The notes beneath the pieces were generated by a model that was not told where the DNA came from, did no database searches, and worked only from the letters and a program-made list of their open reading frames with translations. Positions 43,536-52,135 of a stretch of 64,000 nt of DNA are shown here, in pieces (within the stretch, counting starts at the first letter, position 1; each line of letters opens with the position of its first letter). The stretch spans positions 124,001 to 188,000 of the forward strand of contig NZ_JJMU01000002.1 of assembly GCF_000757725.1 (NCBI RefSeq), in the 5' to 3' direction. The position numbers and the translations under genes are program-made. This DNA is from Sphingobacterium deserti. GTDB taxonomy: Bacteria; Bacteroidota; Bacteroidia; Sphingobacteriales; Sphingobacteriaceae.

Positions 43536-44252
43536 TTATTTTCCGTCAAAATGTTTTTGAACCTGCTCCCAGTTGACTATCGACCAAAAGCCTGCGACGT
43601 AATCTGGGCGTTTGTTTTGATATTTAAGGTAGTAAGCATGTTCCCATACATCCAGTCCTAACAAGGGTTGACCCTGCAAAGCAACACCCTTCATCAACGG
43701 ATTATCCTGATTTGGCGTACCGCCTACCTTCAGCTTTCCGCCATCAAGCACCAACCAAGCCCAGCCCGATCCGAACTGCTGTGTAGCAGCCTTAGTAAAC
43801 GCTTCCTGAAATTTGGCGAAGCTTCCAAACTCCTTATCAATAGCCGCCGCCAAGCTACCTGTCGGTTTATTATCTTTTTGCGGCGCGCGCAAAATCTTCC
43901 AAAAGAGCGCATGATTATATGCACCGCCGGCATTGTTTCTCAATTTAGCGCTGAATTTATCAATTGTTTTAAAAAGATCTTTTTCATTCGAGATTTGCGC
44001 ATTTTCTGCTTGAATCGCCTCATTAGCAGTTTTCACATAAGTACCATAATGACGCTCATGGTGAATTTGCATAGTCTGCGCATCGATTGCAGGTTCCAAT
44101 GCGTTATTTGCATAAGGCAATGGTTCATGCTTAAACTGGAATGCCATCATGCCGAAATCGGCAAATACAGAACTTCCATAACCTGCTTTAGCAACCGCCA
44201 AACCGGCAGCCAGCCCTAAGCTATTTTTAATAAAGGTTCTCCTATCTTTCAT
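43536..44252 (-). CDS. sodA: Fe/Mn superoxide dismutase with twin-arginine leader
   Basis: A 238-residue superoxide dismutase. Metal ligands are visible: His in MQIHHERHYG, His in YNHALFWKIL, and Asp/His in LGLDVWEHAYYLKYQ. The family's usual length is about 195-205; the extra N-terminal 30 residues form a leader with DRRTFIKNSLGLAAG, a twin-arginine motif with hydrophobic core and AKAG before the mature start. It should therefore be exported folded to the periplasm, where it would remove superoxide. Iron versus manganese cannot be told from sequence reliably. The gene is followed by the shared bidirectional terminator. Confidence 0.93.
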   Translation of the reverse strand: MKDRRTFIKNSLGLAAGLAVAKAGYGSSVFADFGMMAFQFKHEPLPYANNALEPAIDAQTMQIHHERHYGTYVKTANEAIQAENAQISNEKDLFKTIDKFSAKLRNNAGGAYNHALFWKILRAPQKDNKPTGSLAAAIDKEFGSFAKFQEAFTKAATQQFGSGWAWLVLDGGKLKVGGTPNQDNPLMKGVALQGQPLLGLDVWEHAYYLKYQNKRPDYVAGFWSIVNWEQVQKHFDGK

Positions 44253-44439
44253 ATCACGTTATATTTTTTGTTAAACTGTTGCGTCATATACATCCTTGCT
44301 AAAATAGCCATAAATAGTTATCGGGAAGACGTTTTTAAAGACTTTTAATATGCTGTTCATAAACATAGTCTCCAACAGCGCTTTCGGCATGCCGATTACA
44401 TAGGCGGACGAGCAATTTCTATATGTTTAGCTTCCAATA

Positions 44440-44468
44440 AAAACGGCGAACAATTACCGTTCGCCGCT
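44440..44468 (-). terminator. Terminator of the TPR protein gene
   Basis: On the minus strand GCGGCGAACGG pairs with the inverted CCGTTCGCCGT around TAATT and is followed by TTTTT, 21 bp past the TPR gene stop. Confidence 0.85.
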
Positions 44469-44488
44469 TCTTCATTATCTAAAGTTTG

Positions 44489-45160
44489 CTATTTAAGATT
44501 ATCTCTGTAAACCTTTGCTTTTTTGACTTCCGTTTGGATATCCTTACGGGATGCATCGTATGTAAGCACTTTTTCGTAATCTGTAACAGCTTTGCCATAC
44601 GCATCTGCAGCTTTCGCTTTATCATAGTTTGCGGCGCCGCTCGTGCCCGTTAGTATTCCCAAATCGCGATAGGCAATAGCACGGTTTTGATACAGTTTCG
44701 CGTCGTTAGCGTTAATTGCTATCGCTTTTGTATAGTCCTCAATTGCCGATTTAAGCAATTGTTCTTTCACGCTATTACTTACTTTGTTTATGCTACTTAC
44801 AGCCATGTTATTACTTGCTTTCGCTTTGTAGTAATAGGCAGAAGTATGCTTTGCGTCCAATGCGATTACTTTTTTAAAAGTCTCGATCGCCTTTGCATAA
44901 TCTCCATTATGGAACTGCGAATACCCAAGCAGATACTGAACATCTGGATCGCTAGCTTCTGAAGGTAACGCTTTCTGCAAATGCGTCGCTGCCGATTTAA
45001 AATCACCATCTAACAAAGCTTTCTGACCAAGGCGGACATTAGGATTACTATGTTGTGACTGGTCCTGCGCTTGAACGGCCACTGTAAATAACGCCAGGGC
45101 AGTCGATGCCAAACCCAACTTTACCGCTTTCCACTGGTTACTTAAAAATCTACGTTTCAT
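44489..45160 (-). CDS. Exported TPR-repeat protein
   Basis: A 223-residue protein with a signal peptide (about 1-31, ending in QAQ). After that come three to four tetratricopeptide units: ALLDGDFKSAATHLQKALPS, PDVQYLLGYSQFHNGDYAKA, HTSAYYYKAKASNNMAVSS and KLYQNRAIAYRDLG. These are helix-pair scaffolds for protein binding in the periplasm. No enzymatic domain follows. The gene is alone, on the opposite strand from lon, and its upstream gap (275 bp) is shared with lon. A role in envelope complex assembly would be guessing. Confidence 0.8.
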   Translation of the reverse strand: MKRRFLSNQWKAVKLGLASTALALFTVAVQAQDQSQHSNPNVRLGQKALLDGDFKSAATHLQKALPSEASDPDVQYLLGYSQFHNGDYAKAIETFKKVIALDAKHTSAYYYKAKASNNMAVSSINKVSNSVKEQLLKSAIEDYTKAIAINANDAKLYQNRAIAYRDLGILTGTSGAANYDKAKAADAYGKAVTDYEKVLTYDASRKDIQTEVKKAKVYRDNLK

Positions 45161-45359
45161 ATTTTCTCTTTATTAATTCTACTTTTTCGTTTTTTACACT
45201 AAAACAGTTGACATAAATCTCTGTTAAATAGTTTAAGCTCACAATGAAAATTTATTAACATTTCCACATTTTGCTCCAGGCTCGCCTAATCATGACAGAA
45301 TAATGTCGATTTAGCGATATGTTTTCTTTCTTAACATAAATAGTACCAATTTTTAAAGT

Positions 45360-45375
45360 TGGCATCGCTCTTGCA
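45360..45375 (+). promoter_or_regulatory. Sigma-54-like promoter upstream of lon
   Basis: TGGCATCGCTCTTGCA at 45360-45375 fits TGGCACG-N4-TTGCW with the exact spacing between the GG and GC pairs; only positions 6 and 7 differ from the consensus. It ends 59 bp before the lon start, room for a normal leader. Whether RpoN is present cannot be seen here. Confidence 0.5.
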
Positions 45376-45434
45376 ACTATAGAGGAACTATTTTAGTATA
45401 CAAGAAATTATCTAATAATCTGACATAATGTCGG

Positions 45435-47912
45435 ATGAACACTATATATATGAACAAAAACGACACATTTGACCTCAATCAAGTACTTTCTGTCATTAAT
45501 GAAGACACTGAGTTTTTTCCCTTGATGAGTTCACAAGATGAAGAGGAAATGAGCAAAGCTGATATTCCTGAAATACTTCCAATACTTCCTTTAAGAAATA
45601 CGGTATTGTTCCCGGGTGTCGTAATTCCCATAACAGTTGGCCGAGATAAGTCTATAAAGCTAGTGAAAGAAGCCTATAAAGGCGACCGCACAATTGGTGT
45701 GGTGTCTCAAAAGGATATGAATATTGAAGAACCTACTGTAGATCAATTGCACAAAATAGGCACAGTAGCTAATATCATAAAAATCTTACAGATGCCAGAT
45801 GGTAACACCACCGTTATCATTCAGGGAAAACAACGTTTCAAAATCACAGAGCTTGTTAATAGCGATCCGTACTTGAAAGCCCGCGTCGAGCGCGTACCTG
45901 AGGAAAAGCCGAAGGTTGCTAATCGAGAATTTAAAGCTTTGATCTCCTCAATAAAGGAGCTCGCGCTGCAGATTATACAGTTATCTCCCAATCTACCCAG
46001 CGAAGCGGGACTGGCTATCAAAAACATCGAAAGCCCCACTTTCCTGGTAAATTTCATCTCGTCAAATATGGCGTTGGAAACGGAGCAGAAGCAAAACCTG
46101 TTAGAGACCAAAGATTTTGTAAAACGCGCAAAAAATCTACTAGAGCACCTAACAACAGAGATACAACTTCTAGAACTAAAAAACCAGATCCAGAATAAAG
46201 TACGTATTGACTTAGACAAACAGCAACGCGACTATTTTTTAAATCAACAGCTGAAGACCATTCAAGAGGAGCTTGGCGGCAACACGCCTGATCTAGAGAT
46301 GCAAGAGCTGGAAAAGCGGGCACGATCGAAAAAATGGCCTGGAGATGTTCAAAAGCACTTCACAAAGGAACTTGAAAAGCTGGGGCGTATTAACCCTGCG
46401 GCAGCAGATTACTCTGTGCAAATCAACTACTTGGAGCTATTATTGGATTTACCCTGGGGTGATTATACAAAGGACAATTTCGATTTAAACAGAGCCGTCA
46501 AGATATTAGATAAGGACCATTATGGTCTTGAGAAGGTTAAGCAGCGTATTATTGAGTATTTGGCCGTCTTAAAACTTAAAAATAATATGAAGGCTCCCAT
46601 CCTCTGCTTGGTAGGGCCTCCGGGTGTCGGCAAGACTTCCTTGGGAAAATCCATAGCGAAGGCGTTGGGCCGCAAATATACGCGTATGGCGCTAGGGGGT
46701 GTACGTGATGAAGCGGAAATCCGCGGACACCGCAAAACATACATTGGTGCTATGCCGGGCCGTATTATACAATCACTAAAAAAAGCAGGCGCCTCAAACC
46801 CGGTTTTTGTACTCGATGAAATCGATAAATTGGGCTCGGACTTTAAAGGTGATCCATCATCAGCATTGCTGGAAGTATTAGATCCAGAACAAAACACCAA
46901 TTTCTACGACCATTATGTAGAGATGGAGTATGACCTTTCCAAGGTAATGTTTATCGCGACAGCCAATTCTTTAAATGGGATACAACCTGCCCTCCTAGAT
47001 CGTATGGAAATCATTGAGGTGAACGGCTACACCATCGAAGAGAAGATAGAAATCGCAAAGAAGCACTTGTTACCGAAGCAGTTGGAAGTTCATGGTTTAA
47101 CTCGTAAAGATGTTATGCTAAACAACAAGGTAATAGAAAAAATTATCGAAGAGTACACACGGGAATCTGGCGTTCGGGGTCTTGAGAAAAAGATCGGCTC
47201 CATTGTTCGTGGTGTTGCCACCCGCATTGTTATGGAGAAAGAGCATAGTTCGAAAATTGATACCCCTATGGTGGAGGAGATATTGGGCGCTCCAATCTTC
47301 GACAAAGATCTTTACGAAGACAATGAAGTAGCCGGCGTTGTTACTGGCTTGGCGTGGACTTCGGTAGGCGGCGATATTTTGTTCATTGAATCTAGCCTAA
47401 GTCCGGGCAAAGGAAAACTCAGCCTCACCGGTAATCTTGGCGATGTAATGAAGGAGTCTGCGGCAATCGCGATGGCCTACCTACGCTCACATGCTGAAGA
47501 TTTTGGCATTGACTACAAAGTGTTCGATCAATGGGATGTGAATGTGCACGTACCTGCCGGAGCAACTCCCAAAGATGGTCCTTCCGCTGGTATCACAATG
47601 CTTACCGCACTTACGTCATTGTTCACGCAGCGTAAAGTAAAAGAGAAGTTAGCGATGACAGGGGAAATTACGCTTCGTGGAAGAGTCCTGCCTGTTGGAG
47701 GCATCAAGGAAAAGATATTAGCTGCGAAACGTGCAAATATCAAAGAGATTATTCTTTGCAAAGCAAATGAAAAAGATATTTTGGAAATAAAAGAAGACTA
47801 TGTGAAAGATTTATCTTTTCACTACGTGACAAAGATGTCTGAAGTTATTGATCTAGCACTTCTAAAAAACAAAGTTAAAAACCCGAAAGACTTGACTATC
47901 AAATTAGCGTAA
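45435..47912 (+). CDS. lon: ATP-dependent protease Lon
   Basis: An 825-residue Lon of bacterial (LonA) length; an in-frame ATG 15 bases later is an alternative start. The N-terminal LON substrate domain begins LPILPLRNTVLFPGVVIPI (about 48-66). The AAA+ module has GPPGVGKTSLGKS and FVLDEIDKLGSD, and the sensor region ATANSLNGIQPALLDRMEII. The C-terminal protease domain has the Ser-Lys dyad in PKDGPSAGITM and VGGIKEKILAAKRA. It degrades misfolded and regulatory proteins in the cytosol. A sigma-54-like promoter precedes it and a strong terminator follows it. Confidence 0.98.
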   Translation: MNTIYMNKNDTFDLNQVLSVINEDTEFFPLMSSQDEEEMSKADIPEILPILPLRNTVLFPGVVIPITVGRDKSIKLVKEAYKGDRTIGVVSQKDMNIEEPTVDQLHKIGTVANIIKILQMPDGNTTVIIQGKQRFKITELVNSDPYLKARVERVPEEKPKVANREFKALISSIKELALQIIQLSPNLPSEAGLAIKNIESPTFLVNFISSNMALETEQKQNLLETKDFVKRAKNLLEHLTTEIQLLELKNQIQNKVRIDLDKQQRDYFLNQQLKTIQEELGGNTPDLEMQELEKRARSKKWPGDVQKHFTKELEKLGRINPAAADYSVQINYLELLLDLPWGDYTKDNFDLNRAVKILDKDHYGLEKVKQRIIEYLAVLKLKNNMKAPILCLVGPPGVGKTSLGKSIAKALGRKYTRMALGGVRDEAEIRGHRKTYIGAMPGRIIQSLKKAGASNPVFVLDEIDKLGSDFKGDPSSALLEVLDPEQNTNFYDHYVEMEYDLSKVMFIATANSLNGIQPALLDRMEIIEVNGYTIEEKIEIAKKHLLPKQLEVHGLTRKDVMLNNKVIEKIIEEYTRESGVRGLEKKIGSIVRGVATRIVMEKEHSSKIDTPMVEEILGAPIFDKDLYEDNEVAGVVTGLAWTSVGGDILFIESSLSPGKGKLSLTGNLGDVMKESAAIAMAYLRSHAEDFGIDYKVFDQWDVNVHVPAGATPKDGPSAGITMLTALTSLFTQRKVKEKLAMTGEITLRGRVLPVGGIKEKILAAKRANIKEIILCKANEKDILEIKEDYVKDLSFHYVTKMSEVIDLALLKNKVKNPKDLTIKLA

Positions 47913-47989
47913 TGCTAACTTTCGCATAGGAGCAAGGGGCTTATAGCACAATATAGTGCTTGCCGAAAGGAAGAATTTTTTTTATCAGT

Positions 47990-48036
47990 GAAAACCAATC
48001 TTACATATTAATCATGTAGATTGGTTTTGTTTTTTT
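47990..48036 (+). terminator. lon terminator
   Basis: AAAACCAATCT-ACAT pairs with ATGT-AGATTGGTTTT around TATTAATC, followed by a T run to 48036. The rest of the gap to 48267 contains nothing recognised. Confidence 0.9.
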
Positions 48037-48267
48037 CGCCCAAGCTTAAAGCAGACAACATACAGCGCCTTCCAAATCTGCCCCTTCCAGTTCCGACACA
48101 TGGAGTTGACGATTCATTTGGATAGTACTATCACCTGTTCATGGTAAAATACGTTCTCTAATTTCCGCGAAATCCCGCTTCATTGGATTGGATATTCTGA
48201 TTGAAATGCCTTAGCTTTGTGCCCCAGAATACATTTTGGGATTCCCATCCCCGCAAGATATAAGGAA

Positions 48268-48783
48268 ATGATTGATCGTTTATTTAGAAGAGCCATATCT
48301 TCGCCTGTGCTGGTTTACATCTTACGCTGCCTCATAGGCTTCTCCATCGGGTACGTACTGTATACGAATTTTGTACACTTTGAGCTTTTTTGGTCGTTGC
48401 TATCTATCATTTTGGTTATATCACCAGAAGAAACAGATTCCAAACGCCTCTCAATCGAGCGGTTTAAATCAAACTTCGTCGGTTCATTTGTCGCTTTGCT
48501 ATGTATTATAGTGAATGGAAATTCGCTATATATGATTGTCATCGGTATTATCGTGACCATTTTGGTTTGCCGGTTTTTCAATATCATGAACATGGCGCGC
48601 GTTGCCGTAGTTGCACTTCTGATCATTATGGTACAACCACATCAGGAGGAACTTTCCTATACGCCAATATTCCGTTTTACTTCGGTCGCGATAGGCTGTC
48701 TTATCGGGCTAACTATCGTCGTCTCCTCTTCCTATTTACTTCGCGAATTGCGCAGAAAGTTTGGAATCTTCATCGAGCAATAA
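48268..48783 (+). CDS. FUSC-like multi-pass membrane protein
   Basis: About 171 residues from the ATG at 48268, which is preceded by TAAGGAA; a longer frame from 48217 seems to be leader. Five hydrophobic segments fill most of it (about 14-32, 36-52, 71-84, 86-104 and 133-155), and the stretch FWSLLSIILVISPEETDSKR with RFKSNFVGSFVALL is typical of the membrane half of FUSC/aromatic acid exporter proteins. The large cytosolic domain of full-length FUSC proteins is missing, so this is a short member. The substrate is unknown. Confidence 0.7.
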   Translation: MIDRLFRRAISSPVLVYILRCLIGFSIGYVLYTNFVHFELFWSLLSIILVISPEETDSKRLSIERFKSNFVGSFVALLCIIVNGNSLYMIVIGIIVTILVCRFFNIMNMARVAVVALLIIMVQPHQEELSYTPIFRFTSVAIGCLIGLTIVVSSSYLLRELRRKFGIFIEQ

Positions 48784-48813
48784 GCTAAATTAGCCAAAGG
48801 ATACGCTACTCCG

Positions 48814-50643
48814 CTATAAATTACTTTCGATAGCGCCAATGTTCTCCCGGTATAAATCAATGGGCTTATCTAATAAAACAGCAATCACAGTCATCTTTTT
48901 ATCCAATCGTTCTTTTGGAATGTCAATATACACCATACCGGGCACGGCACTCCAATACAATTTATTGAACACTTGATGATTTAGCATCGAACCCTCCCCC
49001 ACAATTCGTATGCGGGCAATATCATTATTCAACCCTTTTAAAGCGATCGGTCCAGAGGGCTGTCCCTCGACAAAAAGATAAAGTGTTTTACGGTCTTTCG
49101 ATAGCGCAGAGTATCCCGCATAATGTCCTTTTGGCATCCCGGCGTTCGCGAAGGCAAGTACTTCCGCATGTTTTTCAATCCACTGTTTCAATTCGGCTTG
49201 CGCTGGATTTAGTTCCGGAGACAGAAAAATACCATCTTCGGTCAACTTATCTGCAAAAATATTATCGCCCGCATCACTGCTTGCAGCAATTTTTTCCACA
49301 GCATCTTGAACGGCAGGCTCCTTCAGCAACGCCTGTATACTGTATGGAGCTACGCTATCTGCCGAAGCAAATTGCGGCGAGCCGTCAAACTCAATAGCCA
49401 GCACCGAGGCTACATTATCAAAAGCAGCTGGAGGCAAGGTAATATCCAATAGCCCTCCGTTATAACTGTACTTAAGTTTCGCTTCATGACCGATCAACCG
49501 CACATTTTTTACTGGTGTAAGAAGGCGGCCTAATCGGTATCTTGCCCGCTCGCTATCCAAATAGATGTAAAGTGTTTTACCATCATGGGAAAAAGAATTT
49601 TTTTCCCGTAGGTGGCTATTATACAGGCCCGCGCGAGTTCCATAAACCGCTTCAGCATGTTTCTTTGTCCAACGCCCCAGCTCCCTAAGAATAGCAACTT
49701 GCTGTTCCGGCAAGCTACCATCCGCTTTTGGACCAATATCCAACAGCAGGTTGCCGCCCATAGCGATACAGTCGATTAAAGTTCGAACAATCATATTCGG
49801 TGTTTTGTAATGATGATCAAAGGGTTGATAGCCCCAAGAATCGTTCATCGTATAACATAATTCCCAATGGGTGCTTGCAGGTTTAACTACCGGAACACCC
49901 TGCTCAGGCGTTTCATAATCGCCATGATTGTTCAAACGAGAATTGATAATGATATCCGGATTATGCTTGCGTAGCAGACTTAAGGTGCCGGGTGCATCCC
50001 ATTCTTCCGAGCTATGCTCCCAATCACCATCAAACCACAATAAATCCGGGCGATATGCTTTCGATAGCTCATCTAATTGCTGCTGATAATAATGGACGTA
50101 ACGGCTCCAGCGTTTTGGGTCAGCAGCCACATCGAAGCGCTTTTTGATACGTGTATTCACATCGTAGTAAGGATGACTCCAATCGGGCAATGAAAAATAA
50201 ATGCCCGTTTTTAAATCAGTCTCTTTCAGTTTTTCAATAAAAGGACGGAGTACATCTCTCTTTGCTGCAGCATGCCTTTTTGTGGTTAAGGCCTCTGGAG
50301 CTTGCGAATCCCAAAGGGCAATACCGTCATGATGTTTTGCCGTTATAACGGCATACTTGGCACCCGATGTTTTTATAAGGTCAACCCATTCCTCAGGTCG
50401 GTAATTTTTTGCCGTAAACCCGTCAAGCTGTTTTAAATACCGACCATGGCTCATGTAGTTATTAAAGAATGCCCACGATTCTGAAACACCATCTACAGCA
50501 TAAATTCCCCAATGGATGAAGATGCCTAATTTAGCGTCTTCAAACCAAGTCATTTTCGAAGGATTTGAATGCTGCTGGGCAGACGCCGCAAAAAAACTTA
50601 CACAAAATAAGGGCATAAGAAATGCAAAACTTTTGATCTTCAT
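48814..50643 (-). CDS. GH29 family alpha-L-fucosidase
   Basis: A 609-residue exported enzyme (signal peptide about 1-22). The N-terminal TIM barrel has MTWFEDAKLGIFIHWGIYA, YAVITAKHHDGIALWDS and LLWFDGDWE with the nucleophile Asp; the family's acid/base is variable. The C-terminal half holds beta-rich stretches with LYIYLDSERARYRL. GH29 enzymes remove alpha-linked L-fucose with retention. It is not adjacent to the PUL but shares the fucose theme with the GH95 gene there. Transcribed alone on the minus strand, divergent from RNase HI. Confidence 0.93.
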   Translation of the reverse strand: MKIKSFAFLMPLFCVSFFAASAQQHSNPSKMTWFEDAKLGIFIHWGIYAVDGVSESWAFFNNYMSHGRYLKQLDGFTAKNYRPEEWVDLIKTSGAKYAVITAKHHDGIALWDSQAPEALTTKRHAAAKRDVLRPFIEKLKETDLKTGIYFSLPDWSHPYYDVNTRIKKRFDVAADPKRWSRYVHYYQQQLDELSKAYRPDLLWFDGDWEHSSEEWDAPGTLSLLRKHNPDIIINSRLNNHGDYETPEQGVPVVKPASTHWELCYTMNDSWGYQPFDHHYKTPNMIVRTLIDCIAMGGNLLLDIGPKADGSLPEQQVAILRELGRWTKKHAEAVYGTRAGLYNSHLREKNSFSHDGKTLYIYLDSERARYRLGRLLTPVKNVRLIGHEAKLKYSYNGGLLDITLPPAAFDNVASVLAIEFDGSPQFASADSVAPYSIQALLKEPAVQDAVEKIAASSDAGDNIFADKLTEDGIFLSPELNPAQAELKQWIEKHAEVLAFANAGMPKGHYAGYSALSKDRKTLYLFVEGQPSGPIALKGLNNDIARIRIVGEGSMLNHQVFNKLYWSAVPGMVYIDIPKERLDKKMTVIAVLLDKPIDLYRENIGAIESNL

Positions 50644-50724
50644 GGTCTATAAGGCATTATAACTGTCGTCGAAGATATAAATATATTGCAAAAGCATAAA
50701 AACATATTATGTATTTTTGTCTTG

Positions 50725-51234
50725 ATGATAGAACTTTATACAGACGGCGCCTCCAGCGGCAACCCGGGGCCGGGAGGTTATGGCACGATATTAAGAACAG
50801 TATATCAAGGCACAAATGAATCCTTCCAAGGAAAACTTATTGAAAAAGAGTTCGCTGGCGGCTTCAGAAAAACCACAAATAATCGAATGGAGTTGTTAGC
50901 CGTCATTATTGGATTGGAAGCCTTAAAAAGTATCAATCAAAAAGTCACTATTTTTTCCGATTCAAAATATGTCATCGACGCCATTGACAAGCGCTGGGTA
51001 TACGGCTGGATGCAAAAAGGATTCCAAGGAAAAAAGAACAAGGATCTTTGGCTTAGACTTATGAGTCTCTACAAACATCATCAGGTGAAACTGGTGTGGG
51101 TGAAGGGGCACGCGGGTCATCCATTAAATGAGCGATGTGATCAGCTTGCTGTTAAAGCCTCTAAAGACAAAGCAAATTGGCAGATCGATTCCGTGTTCGA
51201 AGTGGAAGAGCAAAAAGGCCGTATAGAACTTTAA
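50725..51234 (+). CDS. rnhA: Ribonuclease HI
   Basis: A 169-residue RNase HI from the ATG at 50725; a TTG at 50686 would add 13 residues. Catalytic residues are present: Asp in YTDGASSGNPG, Glu in NNRMELLAVI, Asp in IFSDSKYVIDAI, and the final Asp in HPLNERCDQLAVKAS. It removes RNA from RNA-DNA hybrids in the cytosol. A -7-like TATTTTTG at 50712-50719 lies only five bases before the ATG, which supports the later start and suggests a leaderless or almost leaderless transcript. Confidence 0.96.
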   Translation: MIELYTDGASSGNPGPGGYGTILRTVYQGTNESFQGKLIEKEFAGGFRKTTNNRMELLAVIIGLEALKSINQKVTIFSDSKYVIDAIDKRWVYGWMQKGFQGKKNKDLWLRLMSLYKHHQVKLVWVKGHAGHPLNERCDQLAVKASKDKANWQIDSVFEVEEQKGRIEL

Positions 51235-51309
51235 TTGAGAAATAGTTCGCAAGCGCAGTCATAGCCTGTGTGATTAGGTTTGCGGCTACTTTCATACCTC
51301 GGCGCGACC

Positions 51310-52044
51310 CTATCGCGCCAGATAGCTTGTCTTTACGGTTATATTAGCCGTTTTACTCCGGGAAGCGGTATTAAATGCGCCTCCATAGCTGTACTCTTCG
51401 TTGTCATTTTGTCCCGTGATTTGGAAAATGCCAAGATCTGCTTTAATCAGATCGCCAAGGGATGAACCGGCCTCTACAGCAATATTAGATGCACGTTGTT
51501 TTGCATTGCTTGACGCTTGGGAAATAAGCTCAAGCTTTAAATCCTCTAATTTGGAATAATAGTAGTTGGGCGAATTTGAACTCAATTCTATACCTTGCGA
51601 TATAAGTGCAGAAATCTCGCGAGAGGCATTATCTACTTTGTCCAAATCTTTTGATTCCACACTTACACTCTGCGATAAGCTATACCCGGTGAAGGTGTTA
51701 TAGCTGTTACCATTACCATCCGAGTGATACGAAAATTCACGATTTATATTTACAGCGTTAAATAAGATTTCCTTCGCGGCTATCCCCTTCCCGACAAGAA
51801 ATTTATGCACCAATTCACGGTCTTGCTTCAACTGCTCAGAAGCAGCGCTTAAATCCATAGATTTTCTGCTATATGAAGCAGACCATTTGACCAAATCAGA
51901 CTCAAAATCTTTCTTAGCATTGCCGGTAACGTTTATGGTATTGCCACTTTTGAACTTAAAGGTATAAGCGTTGCCGATAATAACCGCAAAAATTATTATT
52001 GCTAACCCGCAAATTGCGGAAATGATGATATTAGCTGATTTCAT
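51310..52044 (-). CDS. SIMPL domain-containing protein (DUF541)
   Basis: A 244-residue protein with an N-terminal hydrophobic anchor or signal sequence (about 5-27). The SIMPL domain includes NTINVTGNAKKDFESDLVKW, SLSQSVSVESKDLDKVDNAS, and ASSNAKQRASNIAVEAGSSL, the last being the best conserved helix of this family. It ends with a strand (ANITVKTSYLAR). SIMPL/BP26 proteins are envelope proteins that oligomerise; their role is poorly defined and often linked to oxidative stress. The gene is monocistronic, sharing a 91-bp divergent promoter region with the S9 peptidase gene. Confidence 0.9.
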   Translation of the reverse strand: MKSANIIISAICGLAIIIFAVIIGNAYTFKFKSGNTINVTGNAKKDFESDLVKWSASYSRKSMDLSAASEQLKQDRELVHKFLVGKGIAAKEILFNAVNINREFSYHSDGNGNSYNTFTGYSLSQSVSVESKDLDKVDNASREISALISQGIELSSNSPNYYYSKLEDLKLELISQASSNAKQRASNIAVEAGSSLGDLIKADLGIFQITGQNDNEEYSYGGAFNTASRSKTANITVKTSYLAR

Positions 52045-52135
52045 GGCTCTAGATCTTGTAAAATTATTATAACATCGTGTTCAAATTACGCATTTTTCGC
52101 TACTTTACGACAAAAATCAAAATTTAATTCATCTT

